A stretch of DNA of 64,000 bases, from positions 122,743,525 through 122,807,524 of the forward strand of contig NC_134539.1 in the NCBI RefSeq assembly GCF_050624435.1. The letters are read 5' to 3'. The stretch comes from Tenrec ecaudatus (lineage: Eukaryota; Chordata; Mammalia; Afrosoricida; Tenrecidae). The notes under the pieces were generated by a model. It saw nothing but the letters and a program-made list of their open reading frames with translations. It ran no database searches and was not told where the DNA came from. Positions 49,155-61,267 of the stretch are shown one piece after another. A program made the position numbers and the translations under genes. The number at the start of each line of letters is the position of its first letter. Position 1 is the stretch's first letter.

Positions 49155-49495
49155 GGGAGCATCAATTCTCTGGGGGCACGGGGAGGGGTGGAAAAGGGGG
49201 GAAAGGGGAGTGGATAGCAAAGATGACTGCAAAATCCCACTTGAGGGGAACGAATAACAGAAATGAAGGGGAATGCATACAGTATATGAAAGATATGACA
49301 ATAACTATTTATAATATAATAAGGGTTCCTGGAGGGTAGGTTGGGGGAGGGAAGGAATAAAGGGGAGCTGATGTCAAAGAGTTCCAGAATATAATGTTGT
49401 GAAAATGATGGCAGTAATTTTACAACTATGCTTGATCTAACTGAGTTATGGATTGTTGTAATATCTGTTAAGAGCTCCGGATAAAATGATTAAAA
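49155..49495 (+). repeat. L1-type retroposon tail, diverged
   Basis: GGGGCACGGGGAGGGGTGGA, GGGAGCTGATGTCAAAGAGT and GGATAAAATGATTAAA (AATAAA mutated to GATAAA). Antisense to CLTC. Confidence 0.8.
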
Positions 49496-49984
49496 TAAAC
49501 CCAACAACATTAAACATTTAAATGACTAAGCCCCAGGGCTAGATGGGAAAGAGAATTCCATCAGGTGTGCAAGTGATTGCTGCAAAGAACAAGAGAAAAG
49601 AAAAGAGGTCTGTTTCCGGCTTGGAAAGCTACCACGGCCTCAACCGCCAAAGTGTTCATCAAAATTTTAAAAAGCTCTTAGGGAAAAGAATATATGATTG
49701 TAAAGTGAATTATCAATTTTAAAAACAGTACATGTGAAAACACAAAAAAGATCATCTGAAAATGAAATATGGCATCACTTTTTAAATTCAAAAATCTAAA
49801 TTAAATGCTCATTTCTTTCTAAGACTTTTATATGCTGTTTTTCCTGCCTTGATTTTGAAAATTTATTTGACTAGATTGTATTGTGGCAAACAGAAGAGGC
49901 AAGTTGTGTCCACCCTTGTTTAGGGAGAAGGAAGGCACAGCCAGATGCTGAAAGAAAGGTTTGAGTGATTCAAACACATGGTGT

Positions 49985-50260
49985 AATGGGCTACTTGAGT
50001 TGCTAACCACAAGGTCGGTAGTTAGAAACTGCCAGTCACTCCACAGGAGAAGGGGCAGTTCTACTCCGTCCTACAAGGTCATCATAAGCTGGGAATGAAG
50101 CATCTAAGAGGGGGGAGGTCTGGTGGTTAAGCATTCAAACGGTAACCAAAAAGTCAATGGTTCAAATCCACTAGTGGCTCTGGAGGGGGAAAAGCTTCCA
50201 TAAAGACCAATAACTATGGACTTAGACAAACCTTAAGTGCACCAATAACTTTGTTCAAAA
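49985..50260 (+). repeat. Two diverged AfroSINE copies in tandem
   Basis: One copy at about 49985-50100 (CTAACCACAAGGTCGGTAGT, GGGGCAGTTCTACTCCGTCC). A second starts at 50110 (GGGGAGGTCTGGTGGTTAAG, AATGGTTCAAATCCACTAG). Confidence 0.75.
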
Positions 50261-50369
50261 CGTGAGATGGAATAGGAAAACCCTGAAAAATCAAGAAATT
50301 AGGAAATCCAGCATGGTGAATCAGCACTTCATTAGAACCCATTAATCATGAATGTATGCTGACAGTGCT

Positions 50370-50785
50370 GAAGGGGCTAAGAAGGCCACAAAAATATTTA
50401 ACCCAATACATTCATTAGTCTCAATGGGTTTGAATTGTGGTGCTGGCAAAAAATATTCAAAGTACCATGGACGGCCGTAAGAACAAACAAATCTCTCTCG
50501 AAGTTTAGTCAGAATGTTCCTTAGAGGGAAGGATGGCTTTCATCTCACATACTTTGAACATGTTATCAGGAGAGACCAGTCCTTGAAAAGGACATCATGC
50601 TTGGTAGAGAGGTAGTGAAAAAGAGGAAGACCTTCAACACGAGGGACGACAGAGTGGCTGCATCAATGGGCTCAAACTTAAGAACAACTGGGAGGATGGC
50701 ACTGGCTGGGCTGTCAGCGTTTCCTTCTCTTGTGCATATGGCTGCCGAGTCAGAACTGAGTCAATGGCAACTATCATTCATTTAT
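50370..50785 (+). repeat. RTE (BovB-like) LINE 3' fragment
   Basis: The order of sequence blocks (TGAATTGTGGTGCTGGC, ACTTTGAACATGTTATCAGG, CAGTCCTTGAAAAGGACATC, TGGTAGAGAGG, CGACAGAGTGGCTGCATCAA) matches the C-terminal end of RTE reverse transcriptase genes. It ends GCCGAGTCAGAACTGAGTCA then ATGGCAAC, as do the AfroSINE tails. The reading frame is broken. Confidence 0.7.
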
Positions 50786-50876
50786 CAAAAAGGGCTAAAA
50801 TGCTGGCATAGGGCATGCAGAAAAACCAAACTAAAAGATTTTCCAACGCCCAATTCTTTGGTTAGCTAAAGACTAC

Positions 50877-51360
50877 TCACCCTTAACACAAAGGCTTTCT
50901 CTGAGCGGACCGTTTCAATTGTGTTATGCCTGCAACACAGCAGCATTCTGAGAGAAATGGGGTTGCTTGGAGTCTGGTAATAAAACCAGCAGTTCTTCTA
51001 TCTAATCAGATGGAATAAATTCAGGGAACGGAGCTCATTTACCAGCTGTATCAGCTGAAGTGGAGATACAGTAAAGCTTGTGTTTACGAAAGCATTATGA
51101 AGGACTGCCGTTTCACAATAGTGCTTCCAGATCCTTCCTCCTCGTTTCATCTGAAAGGTTAACAGTTTTATCTGTAAGGGAAGTAAGTATAAACCGCTGT
51201 ATTTCACACGAAGCTACGACTTCCATCACAGGGCTTTTAAAAAGGTCATTCTGGCTTGTTCAGCTGTTGAAATTTTTTATTTCCACTCCAGACAGATATT
51301 TTAACAAAATGATCTTTATGCACACTTGGGTTTCTTGTTAAAATGTATTCGGATTCATTG
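50877..51360. other. Unique intron-1 stretch with higher complexity
   Basis: Non-repetitive sequence with several CpGs (GAGCGGACCG, TTACGAAAGC, CACACGAAGCTACGAC) amid repeat-rich surroundings. It has no coding signature. A conserved regulatory element is possible but not shown. Confidence 0.3.
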
Positions 51361-51461
51361 TCTAGTTGGAAATGAAAATTACCAGCACGGGGCAAAAAAC
51401 AGAACAGAAAGTTTTAAGCAGTTTCATAAATGCTGTGTAGTCTTGTTTGTTACTTTGTCTA

Positions 51462-51660
51462 AGTGATGGAGCCCTGGTTATTACACATTGGGTCACGAGC
51501 TGCAAGGTCAGCAGTTTGAAGCCACCAGCAGATCCACAGATGAGGCTTTCTACTCCCATAGAGTTATAATCTCAGAAACCCACCCACATGGGGCAGTTCT
51601 ACCCTGCCTTACACAGAGTCACTCTAAGTTATAATCAATTTGCTGACACTGTGTTTCGGT
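51462..51660 (+). repeat. AfroSINE-type SINE, nearly full length
   Basis: ATGGAGCCCTGGTTATTACA, GCAAGGTCAGCAGTTTGAAG, GAGGCTTTCTACTCCCATAG and GGGGCAGTTCTACCCTGCC, with diverged tail. Confidence 0.85.
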
Positions 51661-51866
51661 ATATAAGTGAATTTTGTGTCCTTAATTGGTGATACCACTA
51701 CAGAGTAAATGGTCTGCTGATATTTGGATGTCATTATTATACTATTAGTACTAACAAGCTCTTGATATGGATATTTTATAAGGTATATGTGCTTGAAAAT
51801 CTAACTTCCTATCCCAAGTACTTCATGCAGCATAATTTCCCTTCAAAAGCTCTAAAACCCCACTCT

Positions 51867-51940
51867 TCCTTTGGCAACTCACATACTAAATTTGGACTGA
51901 ACCAGAGAAGATTAGCAAGGACAACACGCAAATCCAAATT
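51867..51940 (+). pseudogene. U6 snRNA pseudogene, internal deletion
   Basis: CTTTGGCAACTCACATACTA, CAGAGAAGATTAGCA and GGACAACACGCAAATCC match U6 in order. The stretch between GATTAGCA and AGGA that forms part of the catalytic core is missing and the 5' end is lost, so it is a dead retrocopy. Confidence 0.75.
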
Positions 51941-52239
51941 TTAAAAGAAGGTCTAAAATATCCTCTACCTTCAGTAAGTTAATCACACGTTTAAAAAAAA
52001 TGCTTACGGCAGTCACTTCACTGAACCCTTCCTGGAAGCTAGCAGAATGTCAAATAAAAATTGCAGTTGCTGACTTCTAAAGAAAATGAGGGAAAATGCT
52101 GAGAATACATCATTCCTTTAGGTCATTCAAAACAGGAATATAAGTAATTGTTTCCTGTGAGCTCCACAGATTTCAAAAACATTAAAAATACCCTTAACCC
52201 TTGTTGCTGCTCTATTATTACCCAAGTAAGTACATTAAT

Positions 52240-54560
52240 CACTACTACCTGCCCCTCCCCCGAAAAGAACTTGTTCCAAAGGACGACATTGACCCTGCAG
52301 CTATGGGAGATGGTCATATTTGACCAGAGCACACGGGAGCAGATGAAGGGGCAGGAGGAGAGAGTGGAGCACAGCCTGGCCCACCAGGCCGTGATGATGA
52401 TGTTCCTGAGTAGAGCAGCCAGTCCACAGAGAGAACAACATGGCTGGCCCTACTATGAGACATGATGCCCCTCAGTGACTAAGGGCGATACAGGGGACAG
52501 CACCGGAGACACAGTGTGGGAACTGCACCTGACCTGATCCCACCACACCGAGGCAATGCATTGGGGGAGTGCAGCGGAACAGCAAGGGAATGGAGTGGCA
52601 AGGTCCCCAGGGAATGCTGAAAGTGGACTTTGGGGCCAGGGCGTGGTGCCCCAACAGACTGGACTGGAAAACGCTCCTAAGGACCAGCAAAGATCCCTGA
52701 ACTAACTACAAGCTTTTCTCTTGTGAACTGTTTTGTTCTGTTCTTTTTCAGTGGTTTGTTTTGGTTGTTTTGTTGTCCGGTTGTTTTGTTGTCCGGTTGT
52801 TTTGTTGTCCGGTTGCTTTGTGTTCCTCTGTCTAGTTTTCGTGCATGTTAGTGACTCCACAGGTCTGTCTGAATAGGACAGGCTGGATGAACTATCTGGA
52901 GGAAAAACAACGGGACCGACAGTTCCGGGGGGACTTGGGGTGGGGGGTAGGGGGGGTAAGGAAGTGGTGTTAACAAACCCAGGGACAAGGGAAAAACATG
53001 GGACCCCAAAGGGTAGAGAAGGGGGAGTGGCAGGCCTGGTGGGAAATGATCAAGGGTAAGGTTGCTTAGAGAAGAGGTATACTCTAGCTCAGGTGGCAAT
53101 GAAGCATGGTAGTAGGGCAGGAGGAAGGTCAAGGGAGATGGAGGAAAGAGCTAGGAGTCAAAGGGCATTCATGGAGGTCTAGACAAAGACATGTACATGC
53201 AAATATATATAGGAGGTTGGGGAAATAGATCTTTGTGTCTATATTTATAGGTCAAGTATTAAGGTGGCGAAAGGACCTTGGGCCTCTACTCAAACACTCC
53301 CTCTATGCATGAATACCTTCTTTTATTAAATTGGAACTCTATGATGCTCACTCTCCCGACACAACAGCTGGAGCCAACATGGGTGAACAAGTAAATGTGG
53401 TGAAGAAAGCTGATGGTGCCCGGCTATCAAAAGAGATAGTGACTGGGGTCTTAAAGGCTTGAAGATAAACAAGCGGCCATCTAGCTCAGAAGCAACAAAG
53501 TCCACATGGAAGAACACACCAGCCTGTGTGATCGAGTGGTCCCAAAGGGATCAGTTACCAGGCATCAAAGAACAAAAAAATCATATCATTGACTGCACAC
53601 CTCCATGATAGGATCGCTGAAGACAAATGGGTGCATAAGCAAATGTGGTGAAGAAAGCTGATGGTGCCCGGCTATCAAAAGAGATAGTGTCTGGGGTCTT
53701 AAAGGCTTGAAGGTGAACAAGCGGCCATCTCGCTCAGAAACAAATAAGCCCACATGGAAGAAGCACACCGGCCAGTGCGATCACGAGGTGCCCAAGGGAC
53801 CAGATATAAGGCATCATGCAAAAAAAAAAAAAAAAGATATAAGTGTGTGTATGTATGTGTATTTATGTGTATATGTATATATGTATGTGTATATATATAT
53901 TATATTAAATGAAGGGGGAAGTGCAGAGTGGAGACCCAAGGCCCAAGTGTCAGCCAATGGAGATCCCCTCATAGAGGGGCTTAGGAGAGGAGATGGGTTA
54001 ATTAGGGTGTGAGGTAGTATCGATGAAGAACACAGCTTTCCCCCAGATCCTGGATGCTTCCTCCCCCCAACTACCATGATCCGAATTCTACCTTGCAGGG
54101 CTGGATAGGACAGAGGCTGTACACTGGTACATAGGAGGGTTGGAGATACAGGGAATCCAGGGTGGATGATACCTCCAGGACCAAGGGAGTGAGGGACGAT
54201 GCTGGGAGAGTGGAGGGTGAGTGGGTTGGAAAGGGGAAACTGATTACAAGGAGCCACATGTGACCTCTTCCCTGGGAGAGGGACAGCAGAGAAGGGGGGA
54301 AGGGAGACCCCGAATAGGGCAAGATATGACAAAATAACGAGGTATAAATTACCAAGGGCATATGAGGGAGGGGGGAAAAGGGAGGGAGGGGGGGAAAAAA
54401 AGGAGGACCTGATGCAAGGGGCTTAGGTGAAGAGCAAATGCCTTGAGAGTGATTGGGACAGGGAGTGTATGGGTGTGCTTTGTACAATTGATGTATGTAT
54501 ATGTATGGATTGTGGTAAGAGTTGTTGGAGTCCCTAATAAAATGTAAAAGAAGAAAAAAA
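52240..54560 (+). repeat. L1-type retroposon, longest copy (about 2.3 kb)
   Basis: Runs from an upstream block (GGAGATGGTCATATTTGACC) through a 16-bp triplicate (TTTTGTTGTCCGGTTG at about 52764-52816), an internal 0.25-kb duplication (two units beginning near 53382 and 53630), a TG/TA-rich microsatellite (53838-53905), the G-rich block, and CCTAATAAAATGTAAAAG at the end. Long antisense frames such as 53814-54332 come from the G-rich bias and are not genes. Confidence 0.8.
53838..53905. repeat. TG/TA-rich microsatellite
   Basis: Mixed GTGTATGT and TATATG units inside the L1-type copy. Confidence 0.9.
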
Positions 54561-55599
54561 AAATCACTACTAATATTTTGTTAAAAACAAGATTAGATAA
54601 AAGAAACCAACTAGATTTGTTTCTACTCCATGTTAGCCTTAGAATCAACCACTGTCTCTTAGGAGTATGACAAGTTGGAACTTTAACAGTGTCCCCCAAT
54701 TAACTTTTAACTTTGGACATTCACTTAAGTTGAAAACGATCTAATCAGAAAAGAACCTGCAGGTGGACACAAGGACTGTCAAAACTAAGTTACCTTTAAT
54801 AAACTATCAGCAACTGCTGACTACAAATCATCTCTAAAATTTGTAACCAAATAATTAGAGGAAATATTCATCAATTTTAACCAAGCTGCAGGGTAGTCTA
54901 GGGAAGTTCTTACTCTCCAGGATGATATCCTTTCTTTATTTCAGTTAGCCAAAACCAAACGCTACCAAATTCATGACTGAACATGGGTTTTGGGGTAAGA
55001 ACTATCCAAGTGTTCTTTTAAGGAACCAGAAAGGAAACTTACTTTGAGGGTTCAAGAATGTAATAAATTCTTGATATGTCCGAACTATTGAATGGTCTGA
55101 TAGGTGGATTATAAGCCAATAAAATCATTTAAATTATATTATAAATACTTTATAGGATAGCCCTCCACAAATCATTTTAACCCACTTGGAGAGACACCAA
55201 GGACTTGGGTTTCCTAGTGAAAATAAGTAAAACATCTGATCAGTTTCCTTACTATTAAAGTTGCAAAGTTCCTAAAGAAACTGCATTCTATGATAACTTC
55301 CAAATATATATATTTTAAAGTGGAAGTCTAGTGTTACATTCAGCTCATCTCCATCATTACTGAACATAAGTATGCATTTTTCACCCAAGTCTAACGGACC
55401 TGTTAGGAAATTAAACATTACTCTATTGTATCTTCCTTTTTTTATTTGTATCAGTCAATCAAAAACATGATCACCCAACCAAATGCTACAAGTTACCAGT
55501 TCAGATCACTTTACTTTGCAAGAGAATCACTGGAAATATTTTCCTGTGAACTTGAATGCCACCAATTTCAAGTTCAGTAAAGTGAACAGTGCAACTTCT

Positions 55600-56165
55600 G
55601 CGACTGTTTCACGACGCCTCAAAAAGCTAACACAGCATTACCATACGACCCAGAAATTCCAACCCTTGGTAGAAACCCCAAAAGAAGTGAAAGCAGGCAT
55701 GCAAATACTTGTACATAAACATACTTAATAGCAATAGCTGAAAAAAGCAAACAACCCAGTGTTCATCAACAGATGAATGAACAAAATGTGATATATCCAT
55801 ACATAATATTCAGCCATAAAGGAATGCTGTGATGTAACGTGGATGAATCTTGAATGCTAAAATGAAAGTAGCTATCTACAAAATATCACATATTGCATGA
55901 TTCCACATATATGTACTATCCAGAATAGGTAAATACACAGAAAGCAAACTATTATTTGCCAGAAGTTCAGTAACTGGGTTGACCAGGGAGGAGTTTCCTT
56001 TTGGAATGAAGAAAATGTTCTGGAACTAGACAGAGAAGATGGTTGTAAAGCATTGTGAATGTACCAAATGAAACTACTTAAAAAAAGAAAGAAAGAAACT
56101 ACGGTACGTAAATTGTTCACTTCAAAATAGTTAATTTTATGTCATGTGACTTTTATTTCTTAAAA
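55600..56165 (+). repeat. Old mammalian L1 3' end (L1MA/L1MB-like)
   Basis: ACCCAGAAATTCCAACCC, CAGTGTTCATCAACAGATGA, ATTCAGCCATAAAGGAATG, GATTCCACATATATGTAC and GTTCTGGAACTAGACAGAGA follow the order of the conserved 3' end of old L1s. Confidence 0.8.
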
Positions 56166-57699
56166 AAGCTTTTGGTCCCTGTAATCTACGAACTTTTAGG
56201 GATTTCATATTGTTAATGTATAATTCCAAAAGTCTTTTTAGTTTATACAGATAGTTAAATATGTATATAAAATCATTAATTTGTAATGTTTTTCTATTCT
56301 TCACATTTCATAAGCCATTTTATTTAAACTATACATATTCATTTCTTACATCAGTGTTTAGCACTGGAACCACTCAGTCTGTTAGCAGTTTGAGAGTATG
56401 TTACTTTTATTTTAACCACAAGAGGCTTCAAAAGTTCATGACAAAAAAACTGAGTGAAAATTTTCAATGAAGAGCCCTGGTATCATTTTCCTGAGGGTTA
56501 CTGTGTGTTAAAAAAGAAACTCTGCCCTTAGTTGAACAAAATCATTACAGAATGTTGTGGCAAATGAGGAAAAGAGTTGAACTTTGATAAATGAATCATG
56601 AGCACCCTGTATTTTATTCCCAAATTTTGATCTTCAAACAATGAGATCTAATGTCCACTGTTTGCTGAGAGTACATAATTAAGTTGAGCTTCTCTCTGTC
56701 CATTTTTTAACTTCTTTTCTCCAATGAATAGCCAATCAGAGACAAACAAAGGCAACGCTCAACCCAGTTCCCTTTTTCCATCTACCACCCGGCTCAGTGT
56801 CCATCTCCTACAGGTTCAAGAGATGCAGGTCATCAAACACTGTGATCCTCAAGGCCCTCACTACAGGGACCTTCCTTTGTCTACTCCAGAAATAGACTGC
56901 ATGGAGAAAATGAGGAGAGAGGGCAGAGTCTGGGGTAACACTGGCTTCAACAACTGAGTCGTGTATTGAATAGTTCTTTCCTTTGCCATGGCATATACGT
57001 TCAACTCAAATGGTTAAATAAAGAAAGACTTCTCCCAGAACTATTTGAGTAACTGTACTGAATGAGTTGTAATCTATTCAATGGAATATCAAATGATGAT
57101 CATTCCGCTATAAACACAAATGCATACCATAATCTGACTTCAAAACTGCCCAGAAAGTATGTTTTATAAACAAGGAAGCTGAAATAACCTAAAAGCCTGA
57201 TACGATCAAATAGAGAGTAGGTGCACATTAAGCATCGAGCATTTCCACAGCAGCACACTAATGAGTCTAAATTCTTAAAATGAGCACAGGTGGCTTTAGT
57301 GGACCCAGTTCCTTTCGTTTCAGAAATAATCTTTAAATTCTGCTTTACTCCAAAACTTTAAAGTTCTTATTTACTTAATGATTCAGAGCAGGAAGTACTA
57401 ATATTAACTGGTAGTTCTGCCTCCAAAGCACACCACACTAGTTTGTCACCATTTTAAACTCTATGGCTATGCTAAGAATGCCCTCCTGTCCCGCCCTCCT
57501 CTCCTGAGCACAACTGTCTTGTCTATTCAAGTTTGACATTAAAAAAAAATTATAAAATAGAAATTTCTTAGTTCACAAGTACCTTCACTTTCTTGTCATC
57601 AGCAAAGTCTACAGAAGTTTGAGTTCAACCCTTTGAGAGATATAGATAATCCCAGAAATGAATTAACTTGACCACAACCACTCGGCATAAATTTGGATA

Positions 57700-58120
57700 A
57701 AGTGGGACTTTGGATAGAGAAATTAACAGCCTGAGGGGGTGGAGGGAGGGCCGGTTGGAAAGGGGGAACCGATTACAAGGATCTACATATAACCTTCTCA
57801 CTGGGGGACGGACAACAAAAAAGTGGGTGAAGGGAGACATCAGACAGTGTAAGATATGACATAATAATTTGTAAATTATCAAGGGTTCATGAGGGAAGGG
57901 AGAGTGGGGAGGGGAAAAAAATGAGGAGCTGATGCCAGGGGCTTGGGTGGAGAGCAGATGTTTGCAGAATGATGGGGGCAATGAATGTACAAATGTGCTT
58001 TACACCATTGATGTATGTATGGATAGTGATAAGAGTTGTATGCGCCCCTAATAAAACAATTAAAAATAAACTTTAAAAATAAAAATTATTTTAAAATTTT
58101 AAAAAGAAATTAATAGCAAT
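57700..58120 (+). repeat. L1-type retroposon tail
   Basis: Full set of blocks ending CCCCTAATAAAACAATT with an A/T-rich tail. AGAAATTAA(C/T)AGC flanks it near 57717 and 58105, a near-perfect target duplication. Antisense to CLTC. Confidence 0.88.
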
Positions 58121-58169
58121 TGAAAAGGCAAATGTTAGTCCATTTTCTTATAAAAACATTGCCCTAAAG

Positions 58170-58754
58170 AAGACTCCAGCTCTTGGCCATTGCTCTGCTT
58201 CTCTGCTATTACAACCATGAAGGTTGAGCTGTGCCTATTCAGCAGGAACAAGATTTATACTGGACACGAGGGCGGGGGGGGGGGGCACTACACCAGGACC
58301 AGTGAAAAGGTTTTCCAATTTTTTAATGCAAAATGCGAATTAGCATTCCTTTCCAAGAGGAGCCCTCGACAGAGAAACTGGACTGTTCTCTACAGAAGGA
58401 AGCACAGAAAGGGGGTAGTCGGAAGAAATTCAAAAGAAGAAAACCTGTGTGCCCTCAAATTCCAGAGGGCCATCACTGTGCATCTCTTGCTGATATAATG
58501 TCCAAGAGGAATCAGAAATCTGGAGTCAGAAAGGCCCAAGGAGAGCAGGCTACCAGGGCTGCTAGGGAAGCAAAACAGGCAAAGCAAGCGTCTCAGAAAA
58601 TAGCAATGGCTGCTACTAAGGCTCCCACAGAGGCAGCCCCCAGGCAGGAGATTGTGAAGTGGGTGAAAGTTTCTACTCCTCAGAGGTTGGTGAAAAACAC
58701 TAAGTTGGCAGATGCGACTTTTAAATAAAGATGCAACTCAAAAAAAAGACTCCA
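58170..58754 (+). pseudogene. RPL24: RPL24 processed pseudogene
   Basis: An intronless copy of ribosomal protein L24, a component of the 60S subunit. The ATG at 58217 opens [17 protein letters not shown]. Recognisable blocks follow: [27 protein letters not shown], then (after a shift to another frame near 58480) [22 protein letters not shown] and KQAKQAS, ending before TAAATAAAG and a poly(A) run. A G-run at 58272-58286 distorts the early part, and further shifts fall at about 58410-58470. The 9-bp repeat AAGACTCCA at 58170-58178 and 58746-58754 is the target duplication of an L1-mediated insertion. Non-functional. Confidence 0.93.
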
Positions 58755-58904
58755 CTTTGAAGGCATATACCAAAGAGCACCCCAACACAGATAAAACATA
58801 CTGTGGTGGTATTTTTAATGCAAATATACAGATCATCCACCAAATGAGACAACATGCCAGTGAAAGACCAGGAATTTGAGATCTGACTGTCCACTATATT
58901 TAAA

Positions 58905-59060
58905 ACTACCAGTAACTCCTGGGCACTTCAGTGTCCCCCATTTATAAGGTTAACCCTGCCTACCTCACAAAGTTGTCTTGATAATTAAATGAGATAATGC
59001 ACATGAACTATTTAATACAGTTCTTCACTTAGCACATAGTAGGGGTTCAAATAGCTATGG
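58905..59060 (+). repeat. MIR element
   Basis: CCTACCTCACAAAGTTGTCT, AATTAAATGAGATAATGCAC and TTAGCACATAGTAGGGGTTC are MIR middle and 3' blocks. Confidence 0.8.
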
Positions 59061-59649
59061 AGCTCAATTTATTTTGATTTTGTAGATTTCTGGTCAAGTA
59101 ACATTTGACGGGTTATTCCCCCACAACACGACAAAAGTATCTTAAATTATTTGTTTCATAACAAGGGAGAGACTCACAAAATCTAAGTCTGACAGATAAG
59201 CTTTGCTTAATACATTCATATCAGAGCTTCCAGCTACCCCTTCACATTAATAGGAGCATTAGCCACAAAGCAGTTGGCAAAGGGAAAAGAACCACTCCAG
59301 CTTTGAACTTTGCTTTGGCTTACCTGACACGTTGATTTAATGAGCTAGCTTGATCATCTACAGGGGGGTTCAGAAAGTTTAAAGCAAAATGGAATGAAAA
59401 GATGGTATTTTTTTCCACAAAATTTTTTGGTAGATCCTTCATATGTGAGCAAATCTAGAGAAATAGTCTCGTTCATAAAGAGGACTAAAAGAAGCTTGCT
59501 AAGAGCTTATTTACCTACCTATGCAAGAACATTTTAGGTCGTCAGTATTACCTAAAAGATTAACAACAGTTCTCCCTATGGGTATCCTATCAGATACGAT
59601 TCATCTATCTGACCGAGAACAGTAAGTAACAATGCTATCCTAGGGACCC
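59061..59649 (-). other. CLTC: Intron 1 unique stretch
   Basis: No gene and no repeat I can name. Confidence 0.6.
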
Positions 59650-59842
59650 AGTTCAAACTCAAGATGGGCTGCTAACCAAACAGGAGGTAGTTTGAACAGA
59701 CCAGCCCCTCCTCAGAAAGATGAAAAAATCTGCTTCCCTAACTATTTACAGCCTTGGTAACCCTACGAAGCATTTCTACTCTGTCCTATAAGGTCACTAT
59801 GACTCAGAACTGACTCCACGGTAGTGGGTTTGGTTTCTGGCG
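59650..59842 (+). repeat. AfroSINE-type SINE
   Basis: GGGCTGCTAACCAAACAGGA, TACTCTGTCCTATAAGGTCA and CTATGACTCAGAACTGACTC, ending TAGTGGGTTTGGTTT. Confidence 0.88.
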
Positions 59843-60309
59843 TATGTCTATTTCAGAGATTTGGGTGGGGGAAAGGGTTAAGTGCTCATCTAATTAATTG
59901 CCAAAAGGGTGGTAGCTCCAGCCCACCTCGAGTTTGGAAGACAGGCTTGCCTACTTGTTGCCCAGACATTACGTTTTTGAAAACCCACTGGAGCCATTCA
60001 ACTTTGCACACATGGGTCTCAGTGAGCAGGAAATGTCTCAAATAACACTACCACCAAAACTGTTTTACACAGAAGAGTAGGTAAGAGACTATCCTTAGCC
60101 TGCGTTAATCAGTATGGTGGCAAGGAGCTCTATGTGGTATTGACCATTTGCCACGTGACTTCAAATGGTGTACTGCATTTAAAAGTTTAAAGGAATTGGA
60201 ATTTATCTACAAATTGATAACACAATGGAATACTTAAGTGATGTTTAAAATAACATGGATTATGTGAAACTGCGTTTCCATCTGCAAATGTTTTGAAACC
60301 TAAACACCA

Positions 60310-60440
60310 AAACTCAAACCCACCTACATAGGATTTCCAAGACTAAAGTTGTAGAGGGGCAGGCAGTTTCATCTTTCCCCTGTAGGGTAGCCGATGGTTT
60401 TGAAGTGACTTTGTGATTAGCAGCCCAAGGCCACAGAGTA
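60310..60440 (-). repeat. AfroSINE fragment, minus orientation
   Basis: TCATCTTTCCCCTGTAGGGT and GACTTTGTGATTAGCAGCCC are reversed SINE middle and head. Confidence 0.75.
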
Positions 60441-60806
60441 GCCTAACTACAGACCTAGTAAGTCTGATGAAAATAGGATCTGATGTGTGATGTGCTGCAT
60501 TAAGCACATTTTAAAGTAATGCTACAAGGGCCTCAGTTCATAGTAAACGGGTTTATCACAGACAAAACATTTAAGTAGGTCTCTGCTCACTCAGCAGATG
60601 GCTGCATACACTTGTCTTCACTTCGTTAAGCTGCCTTCAAAAGAAAAGGCCCCATAAAAATTGTTTTTCAGGGCCAGTTAAAAAACTGGAAGGTCAGCTC
60701 AGAAAGTTATGGCCACTGTTTTTTGTGACTCCAAAGGAGTAATCTTGATAAGAGTTTCTCAAAGGTTATAGGGCAATCATGGGGCTTATTAAATTGTCTT
60801 GAAAAA

Positions 60807-60810
<4 letters not shown>

Positions 60811-60849
<39 letters not shown>
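60811..60849. repeat. (TA)n microsatellite
   Basis: Uninterrupted TA run of about 19 units. Confidence 0.97.
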
Positions 60850-60852
<3 letters not shown>

Positions 60853-61267
60853 AAAGCTGTTTTAGGGAAACTGAAAACTACAATGGTGAGAAAAAAGCCA
60901 CAATGTCACCTGCTCAATCTGCTAGGGAAACAAGGGCTTATCCTGGGAGAATCTCTTTGGGAACTTTACCCTACCCACCCTATGGGCCAGAGCTAACCCC
61001 TTCACACTTCTTTTCACATTTAAATGAAATGTGATGTGTTTCTGAAGGTGTAAATCAAAGAGTGCACAATTCTCTAGTGAAGGGGTAGAGACAGAAACAC
61101 CACCTTCAGAAGCTTATAGCCCTAGATGGGAAACATGTCAAGAGTGAACAGTTCACATTTTTGTATTTTTGTTTAAGAATGGTTTCTAAGGTTTTGTAGC
61201 AGTGCTTTGATATACACTCCGAAATATAAACACTGCACATTTTGAAATTTTAGAGGGAAAAACATAT

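Noticed and set aside
53814..54332. A 172-codon open frame on the minus strand
   Set aside because: It is a Pro/Leu/Ser-rich translation of the G-rich tail and microsatellite of an L1-type repeat; similar frames recur in other copies (54071-54487, 31754-32173, 57625-57981).
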